A stretch of DNA of 14,305 bases from JBEAOO01 sp041164825 (GCA_041164825.1 JBEAOO010000041.1:1-14305), one strand, 5' to 3'. Counted from the stretch's first letter, positions 1-6,092 are shown. The notes: generated by a model not told the origin, from the letters alone. Made by a program: numbers and translations.

Positions 1-155
1 TCATCCAGCCCCTGTATGTGAGCGTGATGCAGCGGGCGGGCGGGCCCGACTTGGTGCACGACAACGAGGGCAGCGGCTACGGCTTCAAAACGGTGCGCTA
101 CCTCACGCCCGCACAGACCGAGCAGCCGCACACCTGCCAGATGCAGCGGCCCTGA
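1..155 (+). CDS. C-terminal fragment of an unrecognised protein (5' end outside window)
   Basis: The frame that starts at base 3 is open from the window edge and stops at TGA 153-155, giving the last 50 residues of a protein. The fragment includes YGFKTVRYL and ends in CQMQRP. It has two residues of note only: a single Cys near the C terminus and a Gly-rich GSGYGF stretch. I see no signal, transmembrane segment or family motif that I recognise, and no function is assigned. It runs in the same direction as rpsO and ends 221 bases before the rpsO start, with no clear terminator between them. Codon use is GC-rich like its neighbours. The reading frame could be accidental, because the fragment is short; the other two forward frames look less protein-like. 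Confidence 0.45.
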   Translation, partial: IQPLYVSVMQRAGGPDLVHDNEGSGYGFKTVRYLTPAQTEQPHTCQMQRP

Positions 156-190
156 TCCCGGCGCTGATCGGGGCACTTGGCCGGCGGGTT

Positions 191-219
191 CTGAGCGGCT
201 CAACGGCTTGGGTTACAAT
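191..219 (+). promoter_or_regulatory. Candidate sigma-70 promoter for rpsO
   Basis: TACAAT at 214-219 matches five of six positions of the -10 consensus and stands out in GC-rich surroundings. A 17-base spacer places CTGAGC (191-196) as a weak -35 box with three of six matches. Transcription would start near 226, giving a leader of about 150 nt before the rpsO ATG. The call rests on the -10 box and the position alone. Confidence 0.4.
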
Positions 220-303
220 CGAATGGCTTTGCACCTTGCGCGTGCGGGTTTCTGTCAAGGAAGTCCGTGGGCACCAGGCGCAAAACAGGCACGGCGCCGG
301 TAC

Positions 304-360
304 GTTTCACCGGTGTCCGCAAGTGAAACCGCGGGGTTTCGGGCGATCCAGCCCTCCCGC
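304..360 (+). promoter_or_regulatory. Structured rpsO leader with mutually exclusive hairpins
   Basis: Three stems can be drawn. H1 pairs GTTTCAC (304-310) with GTGAAAC (323-329), with an inner CGG/CCG stem at 311-313/317-319. H2 pairs GAAACC (325-330) with GGTTTC (335-340) around the tetraloop GCGG. H3 pairs GCGGG (331-335) with CCCGC (356-360) and, inside it, GGGC (341-344) with GCCC (351-354). H1 and H3 can form together, while H2 excludes both. H3 ends six bases before the weak ribosome binding site GGAAA (366-370). Bacterial S15 commonly represses its own mRNA by binding structured leaders of varied architecture, so an S15 autoregulatory site is a reasonable inference. The base pairing is visible; the function is not shown. 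Confidence 0.45.
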
Positions 361-376
361 ACACCGGAAACTCAAT

Positions 377-646
377 ATGAGCACCACCACCGCCCAAAAG
401 GCTGAAATCGTTGCAGCCAATGCACGCAGCGCCAACGACACCGGCAGCCCGGAAGTCCAAGTCGCCCTGCTGACCGCTCGCATCAACCAGCTGACGCCTC
501 ACTTCAAGACCCACATGAAGGACCACCATGGTCGCCGTGGTCTGCTGAAGATGGTCAACACCCGCAAGAGCCTGCTGACCTACCTGAAGCGCGTTGACTC
601 CAGCCGCTACACCTCGCTGATCCAGAAGCTGGGCCTGCGCAAGTAA
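377..646 (+). CDS. rpsO: 30S ribosomal protein S15
   Basis: This encodes an 89-residue protein, the usual length of bacterial S15. S15 binds helices 20-22 of 16S rRNA and starts assembly of the platform of the small subunit. The family signature is clear: TGSPEVQVALLTARI followed by HFKTHMKDHHGRRGLLKMVNTRK, then LLTYLKRVDSSRYTSLIQKLGLRK at the C terminus. The helical, Arg/Lys-rich layout fits the four-helix fold. I chose the ATG at 377 because the open frame upstream (from 236) encodes nothing S15-like, a weak GGAAA lies 6 bases before it, and the MSTTTAQK start is typical. A strong terminator follows, then pnp, which is the classic rpsO-pnp order. The structured leader suggests autoregulation by S15. 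Confidence 0.97.
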   Translation: MSTTTAQKAEIVAANARSANDTGSPEVQVALLTARINQLTPHFKTHMKDHHGRRGLLKMVNTRKSLLTYLKRVDSSRYTSLIQKLGLRK

Positions 647-662
647 GCTGTAAACCAGTCGC

Positions 663-705
663 AAAAGCCTGTGGTGGACCAACCAGCACAGGCTTTTTGT
701 TTTTT
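663..705 (+). terminator. Intrinsic terminator between rpsO and pnp
   Basis: AAAAGCCTGTG (663-673) pairs perfectly with CACAGGCTTTT (687-697). A small inner extension is TGG 675-677 with CCA 683-685. The T tract TTTTT-G-TTTTTT (694-705) follows. This is the strongest terminator in the window. In E. coli a terminator also lies between rpsO and pnp, and part of the transcription reads through into pnp, so attenuation rather than complete separation is likely here. Confidence 0.9.
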
Positions 706-731
706 GGAGCCGGGGATTCCTTGACGACGAT

Positions 732-789
732 GTGTCATTCCAGCGCCGCTTGCGTTGATTGCGCCAAGCGAGCCGCGCTGGAATGGCAT
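732..789 (+). promoter_or_regulatory. Long leader hairpin upstream of pnp, candidate RNase III site
   Basis: CATTCCAGCGC (736-746) pairs without a break with GCGCTGGAATG (775-785). After a single C-C mismatch (747/774), GCTTGC (748-753) pairs with GCGAGC (768-773) with one G-U wobble, leaving a loop at 754-767. At the base, 732-735 can add four more pairs with 786-789, two of them wobbles. No T tract follows, so it is not a terminator. In E. coli the pnp mRNA leader forms a long duplex that RNase III cuts, after which PNPase degrades the transcript and represses itself. Position and size match that arrangement; the function is inferred. Confidence 0.65.
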
Positions 790-807
790 CCCGCCAAGAT
801 GCCCTTG

Positions 808-852
808 CTCCGGGCCCTGGCCGACGCCTGAAGTCGGCCTCATGCACCGGAG
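808..852 (+). promoter_or_regulatory. Hairpin that sequesters the pnp ribosome binding site
   Basis: CTCCGG (808-813) is perfectly complementary to CCGGAG (847-852), which contains the GGAG Shine-Dalgarno sequence (849-852) located 7 bases before the pnp ATG at 860. An upper stem, GGCCGAC (819-825) with GTCGGCC (833-839) around a 7-base loop, brings the two halves together. In the folded state ribosome access should be reduced. This fits translational control of pnp, but only the pairing is seen. Confidence 0.55.
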
Positions 853-859
853 ATTCACC

Positions 860-2992
860 ATGAGCATGTTCAACAAAGTCACCAAGACCTTCCAATGGGG
901 TCAACACACCGTTGTGCTGGAAACCGGCGAAGTCGGCCGTCAAGCCAGCGGCGCCGTGATCGTCAACGTTGAAGACACCGTCATCCTGGCCACCGTGGTC
1001 GCCAAGAGCGAAGCCAAGCCGGGCCAAGACTTCTTCCCGCTGACCGTCGACTACCTCGAAAAAACCTACGCCGCCGGCAAGATCCCGGGCAGCTTCTTCA
1101 AGCGCGAAGGCCGCCCGAGCGAGCTCGAAACGTTGACGTCGCGCCTGATCGACCGCCCGCTGCGTCCGCTGTTCCCCGAAGGTTTCTTCAACGAAGTGCA
1201 GGTGATCATTCACGTGCTGTCGCTGAACCCTGAAGTCTCGGCCGACATTCCCTCGTTGATCGGCGCCAGCGCCGCTTTGGCGATCTCGGGCATCCCGTTC
1301 AATGGCCCCATCGGCGCTGCGCGCGTGGGCTACATCAACGGCGAGTACGTGCTGAACCCGGGCAAGACCCAACTGCTGCAATCGCAGATGGACCTGGTCG
1401 TGGCCGGCACCCAAGCTGCTGTGCTGATGGTGGAATCGGAAGCCCAGCAACTCAGCGAAGAGGTGATGCTCGGCGGCGTGGTGTTCGGCCACGAAGCCGG
1501 CAATGTCGCCATCGCCGCCATCAACGAACTGGTGCGTGACGCTGGCAAGCCGGCTTGGGACTGGAAAGCCCCGGCCAAGGACGAAGCCTTCATCGGCAAG
1601 GTTGGCGCCATCGCCGAGCCGGCACTGCGCGCGGCCTACCAAATCCGCTCCAAGCAAGCTCGCACCCAAGCTTGCCGCGATGCCAACGCCAGCGTGTTTG
1701 CTGCGCTGAAGGCCGACGGCATTGAGTTCGACAAGGTTGAAGTCGAAGGCCTGCTGTTCGACATCGAAGCCAAGATCGTTCGTGGCCAAATCTTGGCCGG
1801 CGAGCCGCGCATTGACGGTCGCGACACCCGCACCGTGCGCCCGATCGAAATCCGCAACAGCGTGCTGCCGCGCGTGCACGGCTCCTCGCTGTTCACCCGG
1901 GGTGAAACCCAGGCGTTGGTGGCTGCCACGCTGGGCACCGACCGCGACTCGCAAAAGATCGACGCGCTGGCTGGCGAGTTCAGCGAGCACTTCATGCTGC
2001 ACTACAACATGCCTCCGTTCGCCACGGGCGAAACCGGCCGCGTGGGCAGCCCGAAGCGCCGCGAAATCGGCCACGGCCGCCTGGCCAAGCGCGCCCTGGT
2101 GGCTGTGCTGCCGGACCGCGCTGACTTCCCGTACTCGATGCGTGTGGTCTCGGAAATCACCGAGTCCAACGGCTCCTCGTCGATGGCCTCGGTGTGCGGC
2201 GGCTGCCTGGCACTGATGGACGCTGGCGTGCCGATGAAGGCCCACGTGGCCGGCATCGCCATGGGTCTGATCAAGGACGGCAACAAGTTTGCTGTGCTGA
2301 CCGACATCCTGGGCGACGAAGATCACCTCGGCGACATGGACTTCAAGGTGGCCGGCACGACCACCGGCGTGACCGCGCTGCAGATGGACATCAAGATCCA
2401 AGGCATCACCAAGGAAATCATGCAAGTCGCGCTGGCGCAAGCCAAGGAAGCGCGCCTGCACATCCTGGGCAAGATGACCGAAGCCGTTGGTGGCGCCAAG
2501 GCCGAGGTGTCGCAGTTCGCACCGCGTCTGTACACCATGAAGATCAATCCGGAAAAAATCCGTGACGTGATCGGCAAGGGCGGTGCCACCATCCGCGCGC
2601 TGACCGAAGAAACCGGTTGCACGATCGACATCGGCGAAGACGGCACCATCACCATCGCTTCGACCGATGGCGACAAGGCCGAACACGCTAAGAAGCGCAT
2701 CGCCGAGATCACCGCTGAAGTGGAAGTGGGCAAGATCTACGAAGGCCCGATCACCAAGCTGCTCGAATTCGGCGCCCTGGTGAACCTGCTGCCGGGCAAA
2801 GATGGCTTGCTGCACATCAGCCAGATCGCGCACCAACGCGTCGAGAAGGTCACCGACTTCCTGAAGGAAGGCCAGATCGTCAAGGTCAAGGTGCTCGAGA
2901 CCGACGAAAAGGGTCGCGTCAAGCTGTCGATGAAGGCCCTGATCGACCGCGACGCCGCTCCGGCTGTGGTCGCCGCTCCGTCGCAAGACTGA
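860..2992 (+). CDS. pnp: Polynucleotide phosphorylase
   Basis: PNPase is a phosphate-dependent 3'-to-5' exoribonuclease that degrades RNA to nucleoside diphosphates and can add tails in reverse. It acts as a trimer, often in the degradosome. The 710 residues nearly equal the E. coli length (711). In order: a first RNase PH domain with FFKREGRPSELETLTSRLIDRPLRPLFP, an all-helical linker, a second RNase PH domain, a KH domain from about 560 (IRDVIGKGGATI, GKGG at 572-575) and an S1 domain at about 623-692 ending in GRVKLSMKAL. The metal-binding aspartates fall at D486 and D492 in GDEDHLGD, the same numbers as in E. coli. The start at 860 is set by GGAG 849-852 and the MSMFNKVTKTFQWG opening; an in-frame ATG at 866 is an alternative. 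The leader carries an RNase III-like hairpin. The tail after S1 is short and Ala/Pro-rich. Confidence 0.98.
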   Translation: MSMFNKVTKTFQWGQHTVVLETGEVGRQASGAVIVNVEDTVILATVVAKSEAKPGQDFFPLTVDYLEKTYAAGKIPGSFFKREGRPSELETLTSRLIDRPLRPLFPEGFFNEVQVIIHVLSLNPEVSADIPSLIGASAALAISGIPFNGPIGAARVGYINGEYVLNPGKTQLLQSQMDLVVAGTQAAVLMVESEAQQLSEEVMLGGVVFGHEAGNVAIAAINELVRDAGKPAWDWKAPAKDEAFIGKVGAIAEPALRAAYQIRSKQARTQACRDANASVFAALKADGIEFDKVEVEGLLFDIEAKIVRGQILAGEPRIDGRDTRTVRPIEIRNSVLPRVHGSSLFTRGETQALVAATLGTDRDSQKIDALAGEFSEHFMLHYNMPPFATGETGRVGSPKRREIGHGRLAKRALVAVLPDRADFPYSMRVVSEITESNGSSSMASVCGGCLALMDAGVPMKAHVAGIAMGLIKDGNKFAVLTDILGDEDHLGDMDFKVAGTTTGVTALQMDIKIQGITKEIMQVALAQAKEARLHILGKMTEAVGGAKAEVSQFAPRLYTMKINPEKIRDVIGKGGATIRALTEETGCTIDIGEDGTITIASTDGDKAEHAKKRIAEITAEVEVGKIYEGPITKLLEFGALVNLLPGKDGLLHISQIAHQRVEKVTDFLKEGQIVKVKVLETDEKGRVKLSMKALIDRDAAPAVVAAPSQD

Positions 2993-3003
2993 GCTTGAGC
3001 TGG

Positions 3004-3041
3004 GAGCGCAGCGCTGCCGCCATGGCGCCGTTGCGCTCTTT
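3004..3041 (+). terminator. Possible weak terminator after pnp
   Basis: GAGCGCAGCG (3004-3013) pairs with CGTTGCGCTC (3029-3038), with one G-U pair, around a loop that contains the palindrome GCCATGGC. Only three T residues follow (3039-3041), so termination may be inefficient or the hairpin may instead stabilise the 3' end of the pnp mRNA. Confidence 0.45.
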
Positions 3042-3068
3042 GCCTTGTGCACCGCGCTTCTTGACCCC

Positions 3069-4055
3069 ATGAAAGCCATCGCCATCACCACCTTCGGCGC
3101 GCCCGAGGTTCTGCAGCTCGTTGAGCGGCCGGACCCGGTGGCGGCGGCCGGCGAGGTGCTGATCCGTGTCAGCGCCTCGGGTGTGAATCGCCCCGATGTG
3201 CTGCAGCGCAAAGGTGCGTATCCGCCGCCCGTGGGTGCGTCCGATCTGCCGGGCCTGGAGCTGGCGGGCGTGATCGTGTCGGGTGATGGGGCGGCCATGG
3301 CCGAGGCGGGGTTAGCCATTGGGGACCGCGTGTGTGCGCTGGTCACCGGTGGTGCCTATGCCGAGCTGTGTGTGGCGCCGATTGGGCAGGTCTTGCCGGT
3401 GCCAGCCAACCTGAGCGATGTCGAGGCGGCGAGCCTGCCCGAGACGCTGTTCACCGTGTGGTCCAACGTGTTTGAGCGCGCACGTTTGCAAGCGGGCGAG
3501 ACGCTGTTGGTGCAAGGCGGCAGCAGTGGCATCGGCGTGGCAGCCATTCAGTTGGCCAAAGCGGCAGGTGCCACGGTGATCGTGACCGTGGGTTCGGTCG
3601 AGAAGGCCGCAGCCTGCTTGGCGCTGGGGGCTGACCACGCGATCCATTACCGCGACTCAGACTTCGTGGCCGAGGTGCTGCGGATCACCGCTGGCCGCGG
3701 TGCCGATGTGGTGCTGGACATGGTGGCGGGTGATTACGTGGCGCGTGAAGTCGAATGCCTGGCCGAAGACGGCCGCATCGTCATCATCGCGGTGCAGGGC
3801 GGGGTGGCTGCGGGCTTCAATGCGGGTCTGGTGCTGCGCAAGCGTTTGACCATCACGGGCTCCACCTTGCGGGCCCGCCCGGTGGCTTTCAAGGCAGGCA
3901 TTGCGGCCTCGCTGCGCCGCGTGGTGTGGCCGTGGCTGCGAAGTGGGGCGGTGAAGCCGGTGGTGCACCAGGTGTTCCCGGCGGCGCAGGCTGCCAGCGC
4001 CCACGCCATGATGGAATCGAACCAACACATCGGCAAGTTGGTCTTGGCTTGGTGA
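3069..4055 (+). CDS. NAD(P)H quinone oxidoreductase, PIG3 (TP53I3) family
   Basis: This is a 328-residue zinc-independent medium-chain dehydrogenase/reductase of the quinone oxidoreductase group. Such enzymes reduce quinones or other activated carbonyls with NADPH in the cytosol. The N-terminal GroES-like half opens with MKAIAITTFGAPEVLQLVERPDP and contains SGVNRPDVLQRKGAYPPP, which is characteristic of the PIG3 subgroup. The Rossmann half holds LVQGGSSGIGVAAIQLAKAAGATVIVTV, with GGSSGIG at residues 150-156. The structural-zinc cysteine cluster of alcohol dehydrogenases is absent, as expected. I chose ATG 3069 over the in-frame TTG at 3045 because the protein similarity begins there; no clear ribosome binding site is seen. 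It sits between pnp and tpiA, 56 bases before tpiA. The true substrate cannot be read from the sequence. Confidence 0.9.
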   Translation: MKAIAITTFGAPEVLQLVERPDPVAAAGEVLIRVSASGVNRPDVLQRKGAYPPPVGASDLPGLELAGVIVSGDGAAMAEAGLAIGDRVCALVTGGAYAELCVAPIGQVLPVPANLSDVEAASLPETLFTVWSNVFERARLQAGETLLVQGGSSGIGVAAIQLAKAAGATVIVTVGSVEKAAACLALGADHAIHYRDSDFVAEVLRITAGRGADVVLDMVAGDYVAREVECLAEDGRIVIIAVQGGVAAGFNAGLVLRKRLTITGSTLRARPVAFKAGIAASLRRVVWPWLRSGAVKPVVHQVFPAAQAASAHAMMESNQHIGKLVLAW

Positions 4056-4111
4056 GTGCGGTTCAGCGCCCACAAATCATCAACATGAATTTGGAATCTG
4101 GAGACAAAACC

Positions 4112-4852
4112 ATGCGTCGCAAACTGGTGGTGGGCAACTGGAAGATGAATGGCGGCCGGGCCGCCAATGCCGAGCTGCTGGCTGGCCTGAAGGCGGGCGG
4201 TCCGTTGAGCTGCGATGCCGCGGTCTGTCCGCCGACCCCGTACTTGGCCGATGTGGCCTTGGCGCTGCAAGGCTCAGCCTTCGGCTGGGGTGCGCAAGAT
4301 GTGTCGGCCCACGAGTCGGGTGCGTATACCGGCGAGGTGGCGCCGGCCATGTTGGCCGAGTTCGGCTGCCGTTATGTGATCGTCGGACACTCCGAGCGCC
4401 GCGCGCTGCATGGCGAAACCGACCAGCTTGTGGCCGACAAGGCCAAGCTGGCGTTGGCCCACAAGCTCACGCCCATTGTTTGTGTGGGCGAAACCCTGGC
4501 CGAGCGCGAAGCCGGCCAAACCGATGCGGTGGTCAAGCGCCAAATGTCGGCCGTGATCCACACCCTGGGCCACTGCATCTCGCAGATCGTGGTGGCCTAT
4601 GAGCCGGTGTGGGCCATCGGCACGGGCAAAACCGCCTCGCCCGAGCAGGCGCAGGCGGTGCATGCCTTGCTGCGTGCGCAACTGCACGCGGCCACGCCCA
4701 AGTCGGATGAGATGCAAATTCTGTACGGCGGCAGCGTCAAGGCGGACAACGCCGTCACGCTGTTTGGCCAAACTGATATTGATGGTGGCCTGATCGGTGG
4801 CGCCTCCCTCAAAGCGGGCGACTTCCTCGCCATTTGCCGCGCGGCTGTGTGA
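4112..4852 (+). CDS. tpiA: Triosephosphate isomerase
   Basis: TPI interconverts dihydroxyacetone phosphate and glyceraldehyde 3-phosphate in glycolysis and gluconeogenesis, as a cytosolic TIM-barrel dimer. The 246 residues are the normal length. Catalytic residues are all visible: N9 and K11 in GNWKMNG, H93 in VIVGHSERR, and E164 in AYEPVWAIGTGKTA, which also contains the mobile phosphate-gripping loop. The C-terminal phosphate-binding motifs ILYGGSVKADN and DGGLIGGASLK are intact. GGAG at 4100-4103, 8 bases upstream, sets the start at 4112. An in-frame ATG at 4085 would add nine residues but has no ribosome binding site, and the GGAG would then lie inside the gene. secG follows after 36 bases, so the two are probably co-transcribed. 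Confidence 0.97.
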   Translation: MRRKLVVGNWKMNGGRAANAELLAGLKAGGPLSCDAAVCPPTPYLADVALALQGSAFGWGAQDVSAHESGAYTGEVAPAMLAEFGCRYVIVGHSERRALHGETDQLVADKAKLALAHKLTPIVCVGETLAEREAGQTDAVVKRQMSAVIHTLGHCISQIVVAYEPVWAIGTGKTASPEQAQAVHALLRAQLHAATPKSDEMQILYGGSVKADNAVTLFGQTDIDGGLIGGASLKAGDFLAICRAAV

Positions 4853-4888
4853 GCCCGCGCGACCTGTTTGTTCTGATGTGGAATTGAA

Positions 4889-5269
4889 ATGCAATTGATC
4901 TTGAATCTGGTGGTGATCGTTCAAATCCTGGCCGCGCTGGTCATGATTGGCCTGGTGCTGGTGCAGCACGGCAAGGGTGCAGACATGGGTGCTTCGTTCG
5001 GCAGTGGTGCATCGGGCAGCCTGTTTGGTGCCACCGGCAGCGCCAACTTCTTGTCGCGCTCCACGGCGGTGTGCGCGGCCGTGTTTTTCACCTGCACGCT
5101 GGCCTTGGCCTACATGTCGAACACCCGCTCGGCGGCACCGGCTGCTGCGGGCAGTGTGCTCGACCGTCCCGCGATCACGGCACCTGCGGCCTCTGCTGCT
5201 GCCAGCGCCGCGACCACGGGTGCGGCACAAATTCCGGGCAATGTGGCCCCGGCGTCTGCCGTTAAGTGA
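4889..5269 (+). CDS. secG: Protein-export membrane protein SecG
   Basis: SecG is the small accessory subunit of the SecYEG translocon in the inner membrane and assists SecA-driven protein export. The 126-residue product starts MQLILNLVVIVQILAALVMIGLVLVQHGKGADMGASFGSGASGSLFG, the typical SecG pattern of a first transmembrane helix (about residues 3-23), the VLVQ.GKGADMGA..G loop and the FG..GS.NFL motif. A second membrane helix follows at about 58-75. The C-terminal 45 or so residues are an Ala/Pro-rich low-complexity tail, common in betaproteobacterial SecG and likely disordered in the cytoplasm. A TGGA lies 6 bases before the ATG. It is downstream of tpiA and upstream of tRNA-Leu, a conserved neighbourhood. 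Confidence 0.95.
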   Translation: MQLILNLVVIVQILAALVMIGLVLVQHGKGADMGASFGSGASGSLFGATGSANFLSRSTAVCAAVFFTCTLALAYMSNTRSAAPAAAGSVLDRPAITAPAASAAASAATTGAAQIPGNVAPASAVK

Positions 5270-5445
5270 GAATCTGAGGGCTGACCAGTGGAGTCCGCGC
5301 TGGGCACGGGTCTTGCGAATCAAAAAACGATGGCAAACCCGGTTGTGCGGTGCAATGAACTCGTTTTAGGCCCTCAAGTTTCAGGTTAGAATTCGAGGCT
5401 GTTCAGAGAGCAATTCCTCATGCCGATCTGAACTGTAGATATGCC
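5270..5445 (+). promoter_or_regulatory. secG to tRNA-Leu spacer with a candidate tRNA promoter
   Basis: This 176-base spacer is somewhat AT-richer than its surroundings and has no convincing gene. TAGAAT at 5387-5392 is a fair -10 box, 54 bases before the mature tRNA, but the -35 position (TTTTAG, 5364-5369, 17-base spacing) is poor. I see no strong terminator after secG. Read-through from tpiA-secG into the tRNA is therefore possible. Confidence 0.3.
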
Positions 5446-5530
5446 GCCGTCGTGGTGAAATTGGTAGACACGCTATCTTGAGGGGGTAGTGGCGAAAGCT
5501 GTGCGAGTTCGAGTCTCGCCGACGGCACCA
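5446..5530 (+). tRNA. tRNA-Leu, anticodon GAG
   Basis: The 85-base gene folds as a type II tRNA. The acceptor stem GCCGTCG (5446-5452) pairs with CGACGGC (5520-5526), followed by discriminator A and an encoded CCA (5528-5530). The D stem is GTG/CAC (5455-5457 and 5469-5471), with the invariant GG at 5463-5464. The anticodon stem CTATC/GGTAG encloses the loop TTGAGGG with anticodon GAG at 5480-5482, which reads CUC and CUU leucine codons. A long variable arm (5490-5502) contains GGC-GAAA-GCT. The T stem GCGAG/CTCGC encloses TTCGAGT. In E. coli the tRNA-Leu(GAG) gene leuU also lies directly after secG. Confidence 0.97.
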
Positions 5531-5705
5531 AACAAATGGCAGAGGCCTCATCCGGCCCTTTGCCCAGCGCCCTGAGTGGTCGCGCAGGTGTATGCAGGGC
5601 GCGCTGAGTTGCAGTGAAGTTCATTCGGTGAAGTTCATAGGCAGTCAGCGCGTTTTGTTTTGTCCGGATGATGTTGGACCCGTCTCAACTTCTGGCGCAA
5701 CGCAC
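5531..5705 (+). other. Spacer between tRNA-Leu and nuoA
   Basis: This 175-base stretch contains no supported gene. There is no hairpin with a T tract after the tRNA and no convincing -35/-10 pair for the nuo operon. The one clear element is an 11-bp direct repeat. The likely options are that the nuo operon is transcribed through the tRNA and the transcript is then processed, or that its promoter differs too much from the sigma-70 consensus to recognise by eye. Confidence 0.5.
5614..5638 (+). repeat. 11-bp direct repeat upstream of nuoA
   Basis: GTGAAGTTCAT occurs at 5614-5624 and again at 5628-5638, a perfect match with a 14-base period, 68 bases before the nuoA start. It could be a tandem operator half-site or a small slippage duplication. 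Confidence 0.85.
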
Positions 5706-6065
5706 ATGAATCTGGAAGCCTACCTTCCCGTCATCTTGTTCATTTTGGTTGGCGTCGGCGTCGGCATCGCCCCCCAGGTGCTCGGTTTCCTGCTCGGCCC
5801 CAACCGGCCCGACGCGGCCAAAAACTCCCCCTACGAATGCGGCTTCGAGGCCTTCGAAGACGCACGGATGAAGTTTGACGTGCGCTACTACCTGGTGGCC
5901 ATTCTCTTCATTTTGTTCGACCTCGAAATCGCGTTCTTGTTCCCGTGGGCCGTGTCGCTGCGCGAAATTGGCGCCACCGGCTTCTGGGCGATGATGGTGT
6001 TCCTGGGCATTCTGGTCGTCGGCTTTGCCTACGAGTGGAAAAAAGGTGCCCTGGACTGGGAATGA
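5706..6065 (+). CDS. nuoA: NADH-quinone oxidoreductase subunit A
   Basis: NuoA is a membrane subunit of respiratory complex I located at the junction with the peripheral arm, beside the quinone cavity. The 119 residues have the normal length and three membrane helices at about 7-30, 61-81 and 90-112. The family hallmark SPYECGFE (41-48) lies in the loop between helices 1 and 2; its Cys (C45) corresponds to the Cys of mitochondrial ND3 that marks the active/deactive transition. The acidic pair in FDLEIAFLFPW (D72, E74) is conserved in NuoA proteins. ATG 5706 gives the standard MNLEAYLPV start. The ribosome binding site is poor, and an upstream in-frame extension from 5592 is not protein-like. 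It is the first gene of the nuo operon. Confidence 0.97.
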   Translation: MNLEAYLPVILFILVGVGVGIAPQVLGFLLGPNRPDAAKNSPYECGFEAFEDARMKFDVRYYLVAILFILFDLEIAFLFPWAVSLREIGATGFWAMMVFLGILVVGFAYEWKKGALDWE

Positions 6066-6092
6066 CGAACGTCAAGATCACAAGGTAAGCAC

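Noticed and set aside
236..376. In-frame N-terminal extension of rpsO
   Set aside because: The extension is not S15-like, would make the protein 47 residues too long, and covers the structured leader; 89 residues from 377 is the standard length.
200..3346. Opposite-strand open frame of 1048 codons across rpsO and pnp
   Set aside because: It lies antisense to two certain genes, has no family motif, and its His/Arg/Gln-rich composition is the usual shadow of GC-rich coding sequence.
5307..5341. CGGGT/ACCCG hairpin after secG as a terminator
   Set aside because: It has only five base pairs, a loop of about 25 bases and no T tract.
5436..5441. TAGATA as a -10 box for the tRNA
   Set aside because: Transcription would start inside the mature tRNA, so it cannot serve the tRNA gene.
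5609..5639. TTGCAG with downstream TTCATA as a nuo promoter
   Set aside because: The -35 box matches only three positions, the -10 candidate is poor and the spacing is too long.
5592..5705. In-frame upstream extension of nuoA
   Set aside because: The added residues do not resemble any NuoA and cross the direct repeat; MNLEAYLPV is the normal start.
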